The position numbers were made by a program, and so were the translations under genes. The notes under the pieces were generated by a model. That model had not been told where the DNA came from. It saw nothing but the letters and a program-made list of their open reading frames with translations, and did no database searches. 64,000 nucleotides of DNA from Mesorhizobium waimense (GTDB taxonomy: Bacteria > Pseudomonadota > Alphaproteobacteria > Rhizobiales > Rhizobiaceae): positions 104,772 to 168,771 of the forward strand of contig NZ_QZWZ01000016.1 in the NCBI RefSeq assembly GCF_003601975.1, given 5' to 3'. This document shows, in pieces, positions 36,609 to 44,571 of the stretch. How positions within the stretch are numbered: the first letter of the stretch is position 1; every line of letters begins with the position of its first letter.

Positions 36609-36806
36609 GTTCAGCGTTTCCGTGGCCGTGAGTGGCGTCGTTATATACCGCTATGTGATACGATCCGGCCTTTCATTCAAGATAGCCGGTCTTGATCTTT
36701 GGTAACATTCCCCGACCGACATTGCGTGTCGGCTGGCTTGCAACGGCCTTTTCGCGTGTGGCGAAGCAGCGTAGGGAGGGGCGGACGTAACGCAGGAACG
36801 ATCAGC

Positions 36807-37160
36807 ATGACGGCGCCGAAGGAACTCAGGGTCTCGAAAGACCGCAAGCTGCTCACCGTCACCTTTCCGGATCACCGGCCGTTCGAACTGCCGGCAGAAT
36901 TGCTGCGCGTTGCCTCGCCCTCGGCCGAAGTGCAGGGCCACTCGCCGGACCAGCGGGTGACCGTTCCCGGCAAGCGCAATGTCGCAATCCTCAAGATCGA
37001 GCCGGTCGGCAATTATGCCGTGCGCATCACCTTCGACGATTTCCACGACACCGGCATCTTCACCTGGAACTATTTGCATGCGCTCGGTCATGAAAAGGAA
37101 GAGCGCTGGAACGCTTATCTCGCCGAGCTGGCGGAAAAGGGACTCAGCCGCGACCGCTAA
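36807..37160 (+). CDS. DUF971 domain protein
   Basis: The 117-residue product matches the DUF971/GBBH-like N-terminal domain family: LTVTFPDHRPFELPAELLRV, AILKIEPVGNYAVRITFDD and GIFTWNYLHAL. Family members are small cytoplasmic proteins suspected of a role in iron-sulfur or metal metabolism; nothing here fixes that. The start at 36807 follows caggaac. It is divergent from moaA with about 200 bp between them. Confidence 0.85.
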   Translation: MTAPKELRVSKDRKLLTVTFPDHRPFELPAELLRVASPSAEVQGHSPDQRVTVPGKRNVAILKIEPVGNYAVRITFDDFHDTGIFTWNYLHALGHEKEERWNAYLAELAEKGLSRDR

Positions 37161-37229
37161 CTTCATGCCGCTGTCGTCATAGCGTCATCGATCTGGAGTA
37201 GCGCCGGCAAAGGTTCGGAGACGAAAAAC

Positions 37230-37841
37230 ATGTCCGTCATCACCACGGTCGAACAGCTCGAAGCCCTCTATGGACTGCCCGGCGAGGCATCGGTGGTCAA
37301 GGAACTCGACCATGCCATCCCCGAATACGCGGCCTTCATCGAGGCCTCGCCTTTCGTATCGCTCGCGACCAGCGGACCAGAGGGGCTGGACTGCTCGCCG
37401 CGCGGCGATCTCGCCGGTTTCGTGCGCATCCATGATCCGAAGACGCTGATGATGCCGGACCGGCGCGGCAACAACCGTGCCGATTCGCTGAAGAACATCA
37501 TCCGCGATCCGCGCGTCGGCCTGCTGTTCCTGGTGCCGGGTTCCGGCACGACGTTGCGCGTCAACGGCAGCGCCCACATCACCACCGATCCCGCGCTGTG
37601 CGCCTCGTTCAGCGTCGACGGCAAGCCGGCGCGTTCGGTCACCGTCATCGATATCGATTCGGTCTATTTCCAGTGCGCCCGGGCCATCGTCCGCTCGGAC
37701 CTGTGGAACCCGGCACGGCATGTCGACCCGAAGTCGCTGCCGACGCCCGGCCAGATCCTCGAAATCACCAGCCGCAAGAACATCGACGGCGAGACCTACG
37801 ACAAGGAATGGCCGGAGCGGGCGAAGAAGACGATGTGGTGA
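37230..37841 (+). CDS. Pyridoxamine 5'-phosphate oxidase family FMN-binding protein
   Basis: The 203-residue product belongs to the split-barrel PPOX superfamily: PFVSLATSGPEGLDCSPRGD, MMPDRRGNNRADSLKNI and VGLLFLVPGSGTTLRVNG. These match the subfamily annotated as MSMEG_1061-type flavin enzymes. It probably binds FMN or F420-like flavin and reduces an unknown substrate. It is convergent with the MarR gene, 15 bp apart. Confidence 0.87.
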   Translation: MSVITTVEQLEALYGLPGEASVVKELDHAIPEYAAFIEASPFVSLATSGPEGLDCSPRGDLAGFVRIHDPKTLMMPDRRGNNRADSLKNIIRDPRVGLLFLVPGSGTTLRVNGSAHITTDPALCASFSVDGKPARSVTVIDIDSVYFQCARAIVRSDLWNPARHVDPKSLPTPGQILEITSRKNIDGETYDKEWPERAKKTMW

Positions 37842-37856
37842 GCGGGGCGTCCCGGC

Positions 37857-38309
37857 TCACGCGTCCTTCAGCACTTCATAGATCTTGCGCATCTGCTCGC
37901 CGATCATGTCGCACTGATCCGGCGTCGACTGGCTCATCGCTTTCTCGATCAGCGCCATATGGATCTTCAGCGCCTGCATCAGCAGGGCCTCGCCGTCATT
38001 GGTCAGCGTCAGCCGCAGCACCCGCTTGTCCTTCTCGTCGCCTTCGCGGCGCAGCAGGCCGCGCGTTTCCAGCTGCGGCAACAGCATGGTGACGTTGGAA
38101 CGGCCGACCAAGAGCTTGCGGGCAAGATCGTGCTGCGACATGCCGGGATGGCGATAGAGGTTCATCAGCACGTCGAGCTGCGCCGGCTTGAGATCCAGCG
38201 GCGCCAGCTTCACCGCCAGCGTGCGCTCCAGCACATGGCAAGCGCGCGCCACCGCGACCCAGTTGCGAAAACGCGGGTTGTCCCAGGGCAGCTCTTGCTT
38301 AATGTTCAT
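37857..38309 (-). CDS. MarR family transcriptional regulator
   Basis: The 150-residue product is a winged-helix MarR protein. It has an N-terminal dimerisation helix, the HTH region MSQHDLARKLLVGRSNVTML, the wing RREGDEKDKRVLRLTLT and a C-terminal helix. Two near-identical palindromes overlap its start codon and fill the gap to the divergent hydrolase gene, so it very probably represses itself and that gene. The ligand is unknown. Confidence 0.93.
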   Translation of the reverse strand: MNIKQELPWDNPRFRNWVAVARACHVLERTLAVKLAPLDLKPAQLDVLMNLYRHPGMSQHDLARKLLVGRSNVTMLLPQLETRGLLRREGDEKDKRVLRLTLTNDGEALLMQALKIHMALIEKAMSQSTPDQCDMIGEQMRKIYEVLKDA

Positions 38310-38337
38310 GTTTGAACTATTATGTTCATGCTTGAAC
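38304..38337. promoter_or_regulatory. Twin palindromic operator for the MarR-type regulator
   Basis: GTTCATGTTTGAAC (38304-38317) and GTTCATGCTTGAAC (38324-38337) are two copies of a 5-4-5 palindrome, 20 bp apart centre to centre. Both therefore face the same side of the helix. The left copy covers the MarR start codon; the right one lies 19 bp before the hydrolase start. Confidence 0.8.
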
Positions 38338-38356
38338 GAATGGATGGATCGCCACT

Positions 38357-39268
38357 ATGGCATCATTTGGTTTGAAGGTCATCCGGGGTGTGTTCGGCGC
38401 CGCCGAGCATGTGGCACCGCGTCTGAGCGGCCGCGCCGCGTTCGAATTGTTTTGCCGTACGCCCAATGTGAAAGCCCTCAGCGACGGCGAGCGCCGCGCC
38501 GTCGACCGCGCCGCCGCTTTCATGACCGAGGCGCGCCACCACCGGCTGAGGACCAGAACCGGCTGCGTCATGCTGCATGAATTCCGGCCCGAGCCGGGCA
38601 GGGGCGCTCAAGGCACCGTGCTGGTCATCCATGGCTGGCGTTCGCGCACCGAATATATGCGCGCGCTAATCGAAGGCTATCGCAATGCCGGCTACAGGGT
38701 TGTCTCGCTCGACCTGCCGGGTCACGGCCAGTCGCAAGGCCGCCGCCTGAACATGGTCAACGCGGTCGACGCGGCAAGGGTGGCCGGCGAATGGTTCGGC
38801 CCATTCGCGGTAATCGTCGGCCATTCCTTCGGCGGTGCCGTCGCCGCCAACGCCGTCGCCGGTTCCGTCAGAGGTGTCCAGCCGGTGGCGGCCGAGCGGC
38901 TGGTGCTGATCGCGGCGCCGAGTTCTTTGCCGGCGATCTTCGACGACTTTAGCCGCATGCTCAATGTCGGTCCGCGTTCGCAGGTCGCCATGGCCGACCG
39001 CGTCGAAAAACTATCCGGCCGGCCGTTGCGCGAATTCACCGGCGATCGTCAGCTTGCCCAGGCGTCGGTGCCGACGCTGGTCATCCACGCGCCCGACGAC
39101 CGCGAGGTCTCCGCCGACCATGCAACGCGCTATGCCGGCGCCGGCGACCATGTCAGGCTTCATTGGGCCGAGGGGCTCGGCCACCGTCGCATCCTCGCCG
39201 ACAAGGGCGTGGTCGAATGCGCAGTCGGTTTCGTCGCCGGCGAGCGCGAGCCGGTATCTCTGCACTAA
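38357..39268 (+). CDS. Alpha/beta hydrolase
   Basis: The 303-residue product has the alpha/beta-hydrolase core: VLVIHGWRSRTEYMRALIEG (oxyanion hole), SLDLPGHGQS, the nucleophile elbow VGHSFGGAVAA and a late histidine in EGLGHRRILAD. It resembles lysophospholipase-like hydrolases, but the substrate is unknown. It is divergent from the MarR gene across the twin palindromic operator and is therefore the likely target of that regulator. Confidence 0.9.
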   Translation: MASFGLKVIRGVFGAAEHVAPRLSGRAAFELFCRTPNVKALSDGERRAVDRAAAFMTEARHHRLRTRTGCVMLHEFRPEPGRGAQGTVLVIHGWRSRTEYMRALIEGYRNAGYRVVSLDLPGHGQSQGRRLNMVNAVDAARVAGEWFGPFAVIVGHSFGGAVAANAVAGSVRGVQPVAAERLVLIAAPSSLPAIFDDFSRMLNVGPRSQVAMADRVEKLSGRPLREFTGDRQLAQASVPTLVIHAPDDREVSADHATRYAGAGDHVRLHWAEGLGHRRILADKGVVECAVGFVAGEREPVSLH

Positions 39269-39271
39269 ATT

Positions 39272-39666
39272 CTATTTCTTCCTTTGCCCGGACTCGACCG
39301 GCAGCCCGGCCGCCTTCCAGGCGGTGTAGCCGCCGAGGATGTGCTTGACCGGCGCAAGCCCCATGTCCTGCGCCGTCTTAGTGGCCAGCGCCGAGCGCCA
39401 GCCGCCGGCGCAGAAGAAGACAAAGTTTCTGCCCGACGCAAAGAACGGCTTGTGGTAAGGGCTTTCGGGATCGATCCAGAATTCCAGCATGCCGCGCGTG
39501 ACATGTTTGGCGCCCGGGATCCTGCCGTCGCGCTCCACCTCGCGCGGATCGCGCAGATCGACGAATACCGTGCCTCGTCGTCGAGCAGCCCGGCCGCTTC
39601 CTCCGGCGACATCACCTCGATCGCGGCATTGGCCTCGTCGAGCAGTTCGCGATATCCTTTTTTCAC
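39272..39666 (-). pseudogene. Rhodanese-like gene with a single-base frameshift
   Basis: Read from a GTG at 39666 (preceded by GGAAGGAC), the product starts VKKGYRELLDEANAAIEVM and runs to AAGLLDDEA. The rest of the rhodanese domain continues in another frame from TVFVDLRDPREVERDGRIPG to the stop at 39272. The active-site loop CAGGWRS with catalytic cysteine is present. Adding one base near 39573 (gcctc to gccctc) would restore one open frame of about 130 residues. Either the gene is recently broken or the sequence has an error. Intact relatives would move sulfane sulfur; the partner is unknown. Confidence 0.75.
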
Positions 39667-39730
39667 CCACACGTCCTTCCCGACCGCTCGTTTTGGCCGA
39701 CGGGATTTCCAGCACAACATCGAGCATTTG

Positions 39731-40339
39731 TCACGCCGTGCCGGCCATTGCCTTCCATGCCGCCATTGCCCCGGCCACCGTCGCCATGAGCGCCGCGCGC
39801 GATGCGCCGTCGCGTGCCTGGATCGACATCCCGTGCTGCAGGGTTGCATAGAAGGTCGCGGCGGTGCGGCTGTCGAAACCAGCCGGCAATTCGCCCTCCG
39901 CCACGCCTCGCTCGATCCGCCTCAGCAGAGCCGCGCGGTTTTCGGCGCGGCGGCGGCGCAAATCATTGCAAATTGCGCCGCTGCTTGAATCCTGATGCAG
40001 CGCGCCGAGCGCGATCAGGCAGCCCTGCGGGCGGTCGCTCTGCGAGTAGGCCTTGGCCGTCTGGCGCAGAAAGTTCTCGATCGCCTTGCATGCTGTCGGC
40101 GCCTTGTCGAGCGCGGCCCAGATCTCGGTTCCTTCGGCCTGCGTGTAGAATTCGGTCGCTTCGAGGAAAAGCGCTTGCTTGCTGCCGAAGGCGGCATAGA
40201 GGCTGGGCGAGTTGATGCCCATCGCCGCCGTCAGGTCGCTGATTGAGGCGCCTTCATAGCCCTTGACCCAAAACACCTCCATCGCCCGCCGCAGGGCGGC
40301 GGTTCGATCGAAAGTGCGCGGGCGGCCTCGTTCCGGCAT
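39731..40339 (-). CDS. TetR family transcriptional regulator
   Basis: The 202-residue product has an N-terminal HTH (GRPRTFDRTAALRRAMEVFW, then MGINSPSLYAAFGSKQALF) typical of the AcrR/TetR family and a helical ligand-binding domain. The start at 40339 (MPERGRPRTF) is the family's; an open frame upstream runs through the operator region. It is divergent from a short-chain dehydrogenase gene, and an inverted repeat lies between them. Confidence 0.93.
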   Translation of the reverse strand: MPERGRPRTFDRTAALRRAMEVFWVKGYEGASISDLTAAMGINSPSLYAAFGSKQALFLEATEFYTQAEGTEIWAALDKAPTACKAIENFLRQTAKAYSQSDRPQGCLIALGALHQDSSSGAICNDLRRRRAENRAALLRRIERGVAEGELPAGFDSRTAATFYATLQHGMSIQARDGASRAALMATVAGAMAAWKAMAGTA

Positions 40340-40359
40340 GCATTCTTTTCTGTGTTGAC

Positions 40360-40414
40360 CGATACATAAATAAGTTGACGCACGCGGGCAAGGCTGACAG
40401 ATATTTATGTATCG
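40360..40414. promoter_or_regulatory. Inverted-repeat operator between tetR-type and SDR genes
   Basis: CGATACATAAATA (40360-40372) and TATTTATGTATCG (40402-40414) are perfect inverse copies separated by 29 bp. A further partial copy (GTTACATAAA) follows at about 40418-40427. The A/T-rich repeats fill the gap between the divergent genes, as expected for TetR-family binding sites. Confidence 0.7.
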
Positions 40415-40439
40415 ATCGTTACATAAAAGGAGAAAACAA

Positions 40440-41186
40440 ATGTCATCCAACAGCTTGAACGGCAAGGCGGCGCTGGTCACCGGCGGCAGCCGTGGTATCG
40501 GCGCGGCGATTGCACGGCGACTGGCCGCCGACGGCGCCAGCGTCGCCATCACCTATGTCAGCGGCGAGGCGCCGGCACATGCGATCGTCACGGAAATCGC
40601 GGAAAGCGGCGGCCGCGCCATTGCGATCAGGGCCGACAACCGCGATGCCGTCGCGATCGAGCAGGCGGTCGCCGAGGCGGTCAACGCCTTCGGGCGGCTC
40701 GACATCCTCGTCAACAGTGCCGGCATCTGGCGCGCCGCGCCAATCGACACCTTGTCACTTGCCGACTTCGACGAGACCATGGAGGTCAATCTGAGGGCGC
40801 CGTTCGTCGCCTCGAAAGCGGCGGCCATGCATATGGGCGAGGGGGGCCGCATCATCTCCATCGGCAGCAATCTGGCCGACCGCGTCACCGACACCAGCCT
40901 CAGCGCCTATTCGACGAGCAAGGCGGCCCTTGTCGGCTTGACCAAGGCACTGGCACGCGACCTCGGTTCGCGCGGCATCACCGCCAACGTCGTTCATCCG
41001 GGATCGACGGATACCGACATGAACCCGGCAAATGGTCCGCATGCCGAGCACCAGCGGCGCAAGATGGCGACTCCCCGATTCGGCAAGGCCGAGGAGATCG
41101 CCGGCATGGTCGCATGGCTGGCCGGGCCCGAGGGCCGATTCGTCACCGGCGCCGCGCTGACCATCGATGGCGGCGCCAACGCCTGA
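40440..41186 (+). CDS. Short-chain dehydrogenase/reductase
   Basis: The 248-residue product is a classical SDR: cofactor loop ALVTGGSRGIGAAIA, NSAGIW near the NNAG position, catalytic SAYSTSKAAL (Tyr and Lys) and the C-terminal GAALTIDGGANA. It resembles FabG-type 3-oxoacyl reductases, but lies alone and is probably the target of the divergent TetR regulator. The ATG at 40440 follows aaaggag. The substrate is unknown; regulation by TetR suggests a role in detoxifying a carbonyl compound. Confidence 0.92.
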   Translation: MSSNSLNGKAALVTGGSRGIGAAIARRLAADGASVAITYVSGEAPAHAIVTEIAESGGRAIAIRADNRDAVAIEQAVAEAVNAFGRLDILVNSAGIWRAAPIDTLSLADFDETMEVNLRAPFVASKAAAMHMGEGGRIISIGSNLADRVTDTSLSAYSTSKAALVGLTKALARDLGSRGITANVVHPGSTDTDMNPANGPHAEHQRRKMATPRFGKAEEIAGMVAWLAGPEGRFVTGAALTIDGGANA

Positions 41187-41399
41187 CGCACCCCAGGTTT
41201 CAACCGGCCGGAGCAGAAACGAATTCCCTCCGGCCGTCACAAACTTGTGAAACCGTTCTGCAACAGACCCCTCGAAATTTATGGAAGCTTAACGAAATCG
41301 GTATGAATCGGTATAGTCGCGGCTTACATCCGCCATGCGGTTGGCAAGATCGTCTAGCGGCGCGGAACGGGAGCCGGTCGCAACCGGAGCGGGTGATCC

Positions 41400-43271
41400 A
41401 TGAATATCTTCGGAAACAGAGCCTCCATATTGCCGATTGCGGTCGCGGCCACGCTGGCGATCGCCGTGCCGCAGGCCAGCGCGCAGGGCCTGTTCGACAT
41501 GCTTTTCGGCGGCGGTGTTCGACATGACCCGCAAGGCGAATTCCCGCCGCCACCCAAATACAAGCTGAAGCCAAAACCCGATGGCGGTGGCGGCACCAGG
41601 ATCAGCAGCCCATCCTATTACACCTACAAGACCGACCGGCTGGTGCGTGTCGACTTCGCCGCGCTGATGCCGCAGCCCGCGGTACCGCAGGACGCCGCTT
41701 TCGTGCCGTCCGTCACCCGCAATGCTTTCACTGAGGCGATTGCCGGTCTCAGCGACTATGAGCTTTATGCCGAACCGGACATCGCCAAGGCGCTGATCGC
41801 CTATTACTCGGCCAATCCGGATTTCATCTGGGTCAGCGGAACTGCTCCCAACAGCCGTGCGCAGGATGCGCTGCGGGTGCTTGGCGAGGCCGCGAGCTAC
41901 GGCCTGACGCCGACCGACTATACGGTCGACGTTCCGACCGCCGCGGCGTCGTCGGCCACTCCCGACGAGCGCCTGAAGGAACTCGTCCGCTTCGAGATGG
42001 CGCTGTCGGCGCGCGTGCTGCGCTACACCCATGACGCCCAGAGCGGTCGCGTCGACCCCAACCGCATGACCGGCTACTATGATTTTCCGCCGAAGCCGCT
42101 CGACATGGAAGGCGTGCTGAAGACGCTGGCGCATACGCAGGAAGTTCGCACCTATCTCGAATCGCGGCATCCGCAAAACCCTGAATACCAGGCGCTGCGC
42201 GTCGAGCTGGAAGCGCTCCAGGCTAGCGAGGAGAACGAGATCGTCGTCGATCCCAAGCTCTTGCTGAAACCCGGCGAGACCAGTCCCGAACTGCCCAAGC
42301 TGCTGACGCTGATCGCGCGCAATCTCGACGACGAGATGGGCGGCGACTTTGGCGAGGTGCTGGCGAGACTCGGCAAGAGCGAGATCTACGACCCCGAGCT
42401 GGTGCCGGTCATCAAGGCCGTACAGAAGCGGGCCGGCATGAAAGGCGACGGCGTCATCGGCCCGCGCACGGTCGCGTCGCTCGCCGGCACGTCCAAGGCC
42501 GACAAGATCGGGAAGGTGGAGGTGGCGCTGGAGGAACTGCGCTGGCTGCCTTCCGATCTCGGCAGTCCGCGCGTCTTCATCAACCAGCCGGCCTTCACCG
42601 CAAGCTATATCGACAGTGGCGAGGTGAAGCTGAAGACCCGCGTGGTCATCGGTCGGACGACCAACCAGACCGCCTTCTTCTACAAGGAGATCAAGCAGGT
42701 CGATTTCCATCCCTATTGGGGCGTGCCTCAGTCGATCATCGTCAACGAGATGCTGCCGAGGCTGCGCAATGATCCGGGCTATCTCGACCGCGCCGGCTAC
42801 GAAGTCACGGATTCGCGTGGTAAGCGCGTCCCGTCATCGGCGGTCAATTGGGGTGGCTATGGCGCCAACATCCCCTACAGCGTGCGCCAGCTGCCAAGCG
42901 AGGCCAATGCGCTGGGCGAGCTGAAGATCCTGTTCCCCAACAAGCACGCCATCTACATGCATGACACGCCGCAGAAGTCGTTCTTCGAGCGCGACATGCG
43001 CGCGCTCAGCCACGGCTGCGTCCGATTGCAGGATCCGCGCGGCATGGCGGCAGCGGTGCTCGGCACATCGGTCGACTATGTCGTCGAGAAGCTGAAGCAC
43101 GGACATTCGACCGAGAATGTGACGCGGACCATTCCGGTCTATGTCGCCTATTTCACCGCTTGGCCCGACATGTCCGGCAATGTCGAATATTTCGGCGACG
43201 TCTACGACCGCGACACAAGGCTGATGCAGGCGCTCGACGCGACCGAGGCGGTTCGCTCGCCGGCGAGCTGA
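41400..43271 (+). CDS. L,D-transpeptidase, YcbB-like, with peptidoglycan-binding domain
   Basis: The 623-residue product has a signal peptide (cut near ASA-QGLFD). A proline-rich linker, a scaffold domain (residues about 90-320), a peptidoglycan-binding domain (AVQKRAGMKGDGVIGPRTVA) and a YkuD catalytic domain with MHDTPQKSFF and the active-site cysteine in ALSHGCVRLQDP follow. This is the architecture of the large YcbB/LdtD class that forms 3-3 cross-links in peptidoglycan, which are abundant in Rhizobiales. It has about 210 bp of upstream sequence and thus its own promoter. Confidence 0.92.
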   Translation: MNIFGNRASILPIAVAATLAIAVPQASAQGLFDMLFGGGVRHDPQGEFPPPPKYKLKPKPDGGGGTRISSPSYYTYKTDRLVRVDFAALMPQPAVPQDAAFVPSVTRNAFTEAIAGLSDYELYAEPDIAKALIAYYSANPDFIWVSGTAPNSRAQDALRVLGEAASYGLTPTDYTVDVPTAAASSATPDERLKELVRFEMALSARVLRYTHDAQSGRVDPNRMTGYYDFPPKPLDMEGVLKTLAHTQEVRTYLESRHPQNPEYQALRVELEALQASEENEIVVDPKLLLKPGETSPELPKLLTLIARNLDDEMGGDFGEVLARLGKSEIYDPELVPVIKAVQKRAGMKGDGVIGPRTVASLAGTSKADKIGKVEVALEELRWLPSDLGSPRVFINQPAFTASYIDSGEVKLKTRVVIGRTTNQTAFFYKEIKQVDFHPYWGVPQSIIVNEMLPRLRNDPGYLDRAGYEVTDSRGKRVPSSAVNWGGYGANIPYSVRQLPSEANALGELKILFPNKHAIYMHDTPQKSFFERDMRALSHGCVRLQDPRGMAAAVLGTSVDYVVEKLKHGHSTENVTRTIPVYVAYFTAWPDMSGNVEYFGDVYDRDTRLMQALDATEAVRSPAS

Positions 43272-43305
43272 GGCGTGTCGCCTAAAGCCTGCCCTCGGGC
43301 CTGAC

Positions 43306-43779
43306 TCAGGCTCGCTCGAAGAGCGGCCGCTGGAAACCGGCGTCGCGGCCGGCAATCAGCCAATAGACCAGGCCGGCCACGACACCCGCCGTGCCGATGA
43401 TACCCATATCGGCCCAGCGCTCCGGACTTTCCGACGCGCCCGACCAGATCAGGGCGAATCCCGCGACCGCCGCGATGGCGCCGAACACCATGTGCAGCAG
43501 GGCATTGCGCAACGAAAAGAACTCGGCGATCAGGGCGAAGACAAGCGTCTGCATCCCGGTCAGAATGATCGTCAGGAAATAGATGAACATGCCGAGCGGC
43601 GGCACCAACACTGCCGCGATCGGGCTAACGCCCACAACGCTGAAATATTCGGGCGCGTTGGGCAGCGAACTCAGTATGGCGTATATCGCCACCACCGCGA
43701 ACAGCCCCACCAGCACCGCCCCCAGATAACCGGCGAGCATCATCAGGACGCGCTTCGATACGTGCTTTACCACTGCCAT
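43306..43779 (-). CDS. Four-helix inner-membrane protein of unknown function
   Basis: The 157-residue product has four strong membrane helices (LMMLAGYLGAVLVGLFAVVA, AVLVPPLGMFIYFLTIILT, ALLHMVFGAIAAVAGFALI, MGIIGTAGVVAGLVYWLIA) with short loops and a basic N-terminus (MAVVKHVSKR). I know similar small proteins only as hypothetical proteins of rhizobia. The start is taken at 43779; two upstream in-frame ATGs would add a hydrophilic stretch. Confidence 0.7.
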   Translation of the reverse strand: MAVVKHVSKRVLMMLAGYLGAVLVGLFAVVAIYAILSSLPNAPEYFSVVGVSPIAAVLVPPLGMFIYFLTIILTGMQTLVFALIAEFFSLRNALLHMVFGAIAAVAGFALIWSGASESPERWADMGIIGTAGVVAGLVYWLIAGRDAGFQRPLFERA

Positions 43780-43881
43780 GCACCCCGTGCCCGCAATTAT
43801 AGAGCCGCAGTCAGCCATCAAAGATGTGCCGGCGCAAGAGCATATGGCGCCGTGCCATAGGTCTGCGGCGCGTTGGCTACC

Positions 43882-44151
43882 CTATTTCGTCTCGCCAGTC
43901 ACGGGATCGTAGGAGATTTCGACTTTCGCCTTGTCGCTCGTATAGTAGGTGACGGTATAGACGCCGCTATCCCAGTCGACCTCCTTCACATAGTGGAAGT
44001 CGTTGCGCTGTTCGACCTTGGCGATGATCTCCGACAGCTTCTTGGCATTGGGCGGGGGCAGTGGTTTTTCGTCGGCCGCGAAAGCCGATCCACTCAGGAG
44101 AAGAAACGCCAGGCTGGTCGCCAGAACAACGATGCGCATGAGTGCCCTCAT
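43882..44151 (-). CDS. Exported PepSY-like small protein
   Basis: The 89-residue product has a signal peptide (cut near AFAADEKPL) and a short domain, KLSEIIAKVEQRNDFHYVKEV with VYTVTYYTSDKAKVEISYDP, which matches PepSY-type periplasmic domains. Such proteins may bind or inhibit peptidases or modulate sensor kinases; here the partner is unknown. ATGs at 44151 and 44139 are both possible. Confidence 0.75.
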   Translation of the reverse strand: MRALMRIVVLATSLAFLLLSGSAFAADEKPLPPPNAKKLSEIIAKVEQRNDFHYVKEVDWDSGVYTVTYYTSDKAKVEISYDPVTGETK

Positions 44152-44571
44152 TTCATGTTGGCGTGATATGCGTTGGAAACTCGCTTCCAGGCCGGTTTGT
44201 TCCGGTGCGCCAAAGGCAGGGTCGGACCGTTGCACCACAATTGTTTGCAATTGCGATCCGGGATCATCAAAACCCGCACCCCGATCGCTGCAGCTGCAAC
44301 CTGTGGATGCCATTGAATTTCAATGCGTAACGACAAATGCCCTATCCGAGATCTCAGATAACCAACAGCTAGCGATAGCGGAGCCGCGCTCTGCGATACA
44401 TTAGCTGATCGTGGTGGAGCTTTTGCTGTGACCCTGCTAGACTTCCTGCCAGGACAGGGCGGTATCTGCGCGCCGGCCTGTCTGAATCTTCATTCAGCAA
44501 CGCGGCGAAGCGCCCAAGAGCGGGCAATCGCCTGTGTTGGACAGGACCAGAAGGGACCGGGGGGCTCCATT
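44152..44571. other. Divergent intergenic region before the cyclase gene
   Basis: About 420 bp separate the PepSY-like gene from the cyclase gene. The plus-strand frame stays open from 44428, but the conserved cyclase start is at 44572. I see no tRNA, clear terminator or CRP-type palindrome. An A/T-rich patch near 44310-44410 may hold promoters. Confidence 0.4.

Noticed and set aside
41236..41254. TCACA and TGTGA half sites upstream of the large L,D-transpeptidase gene
   Set aside because: They are in the reverse order (TCACA first) and spaced by only a few bases, which does not form a Crp site.
44400..44571. Upstream start for the cyclase at 44428
   Set aside because: The additional 48 residues are cysteine- and arginine-rich and unlike the family, whereas MAERNYTRQLATIISID at 44572 is the usual start.
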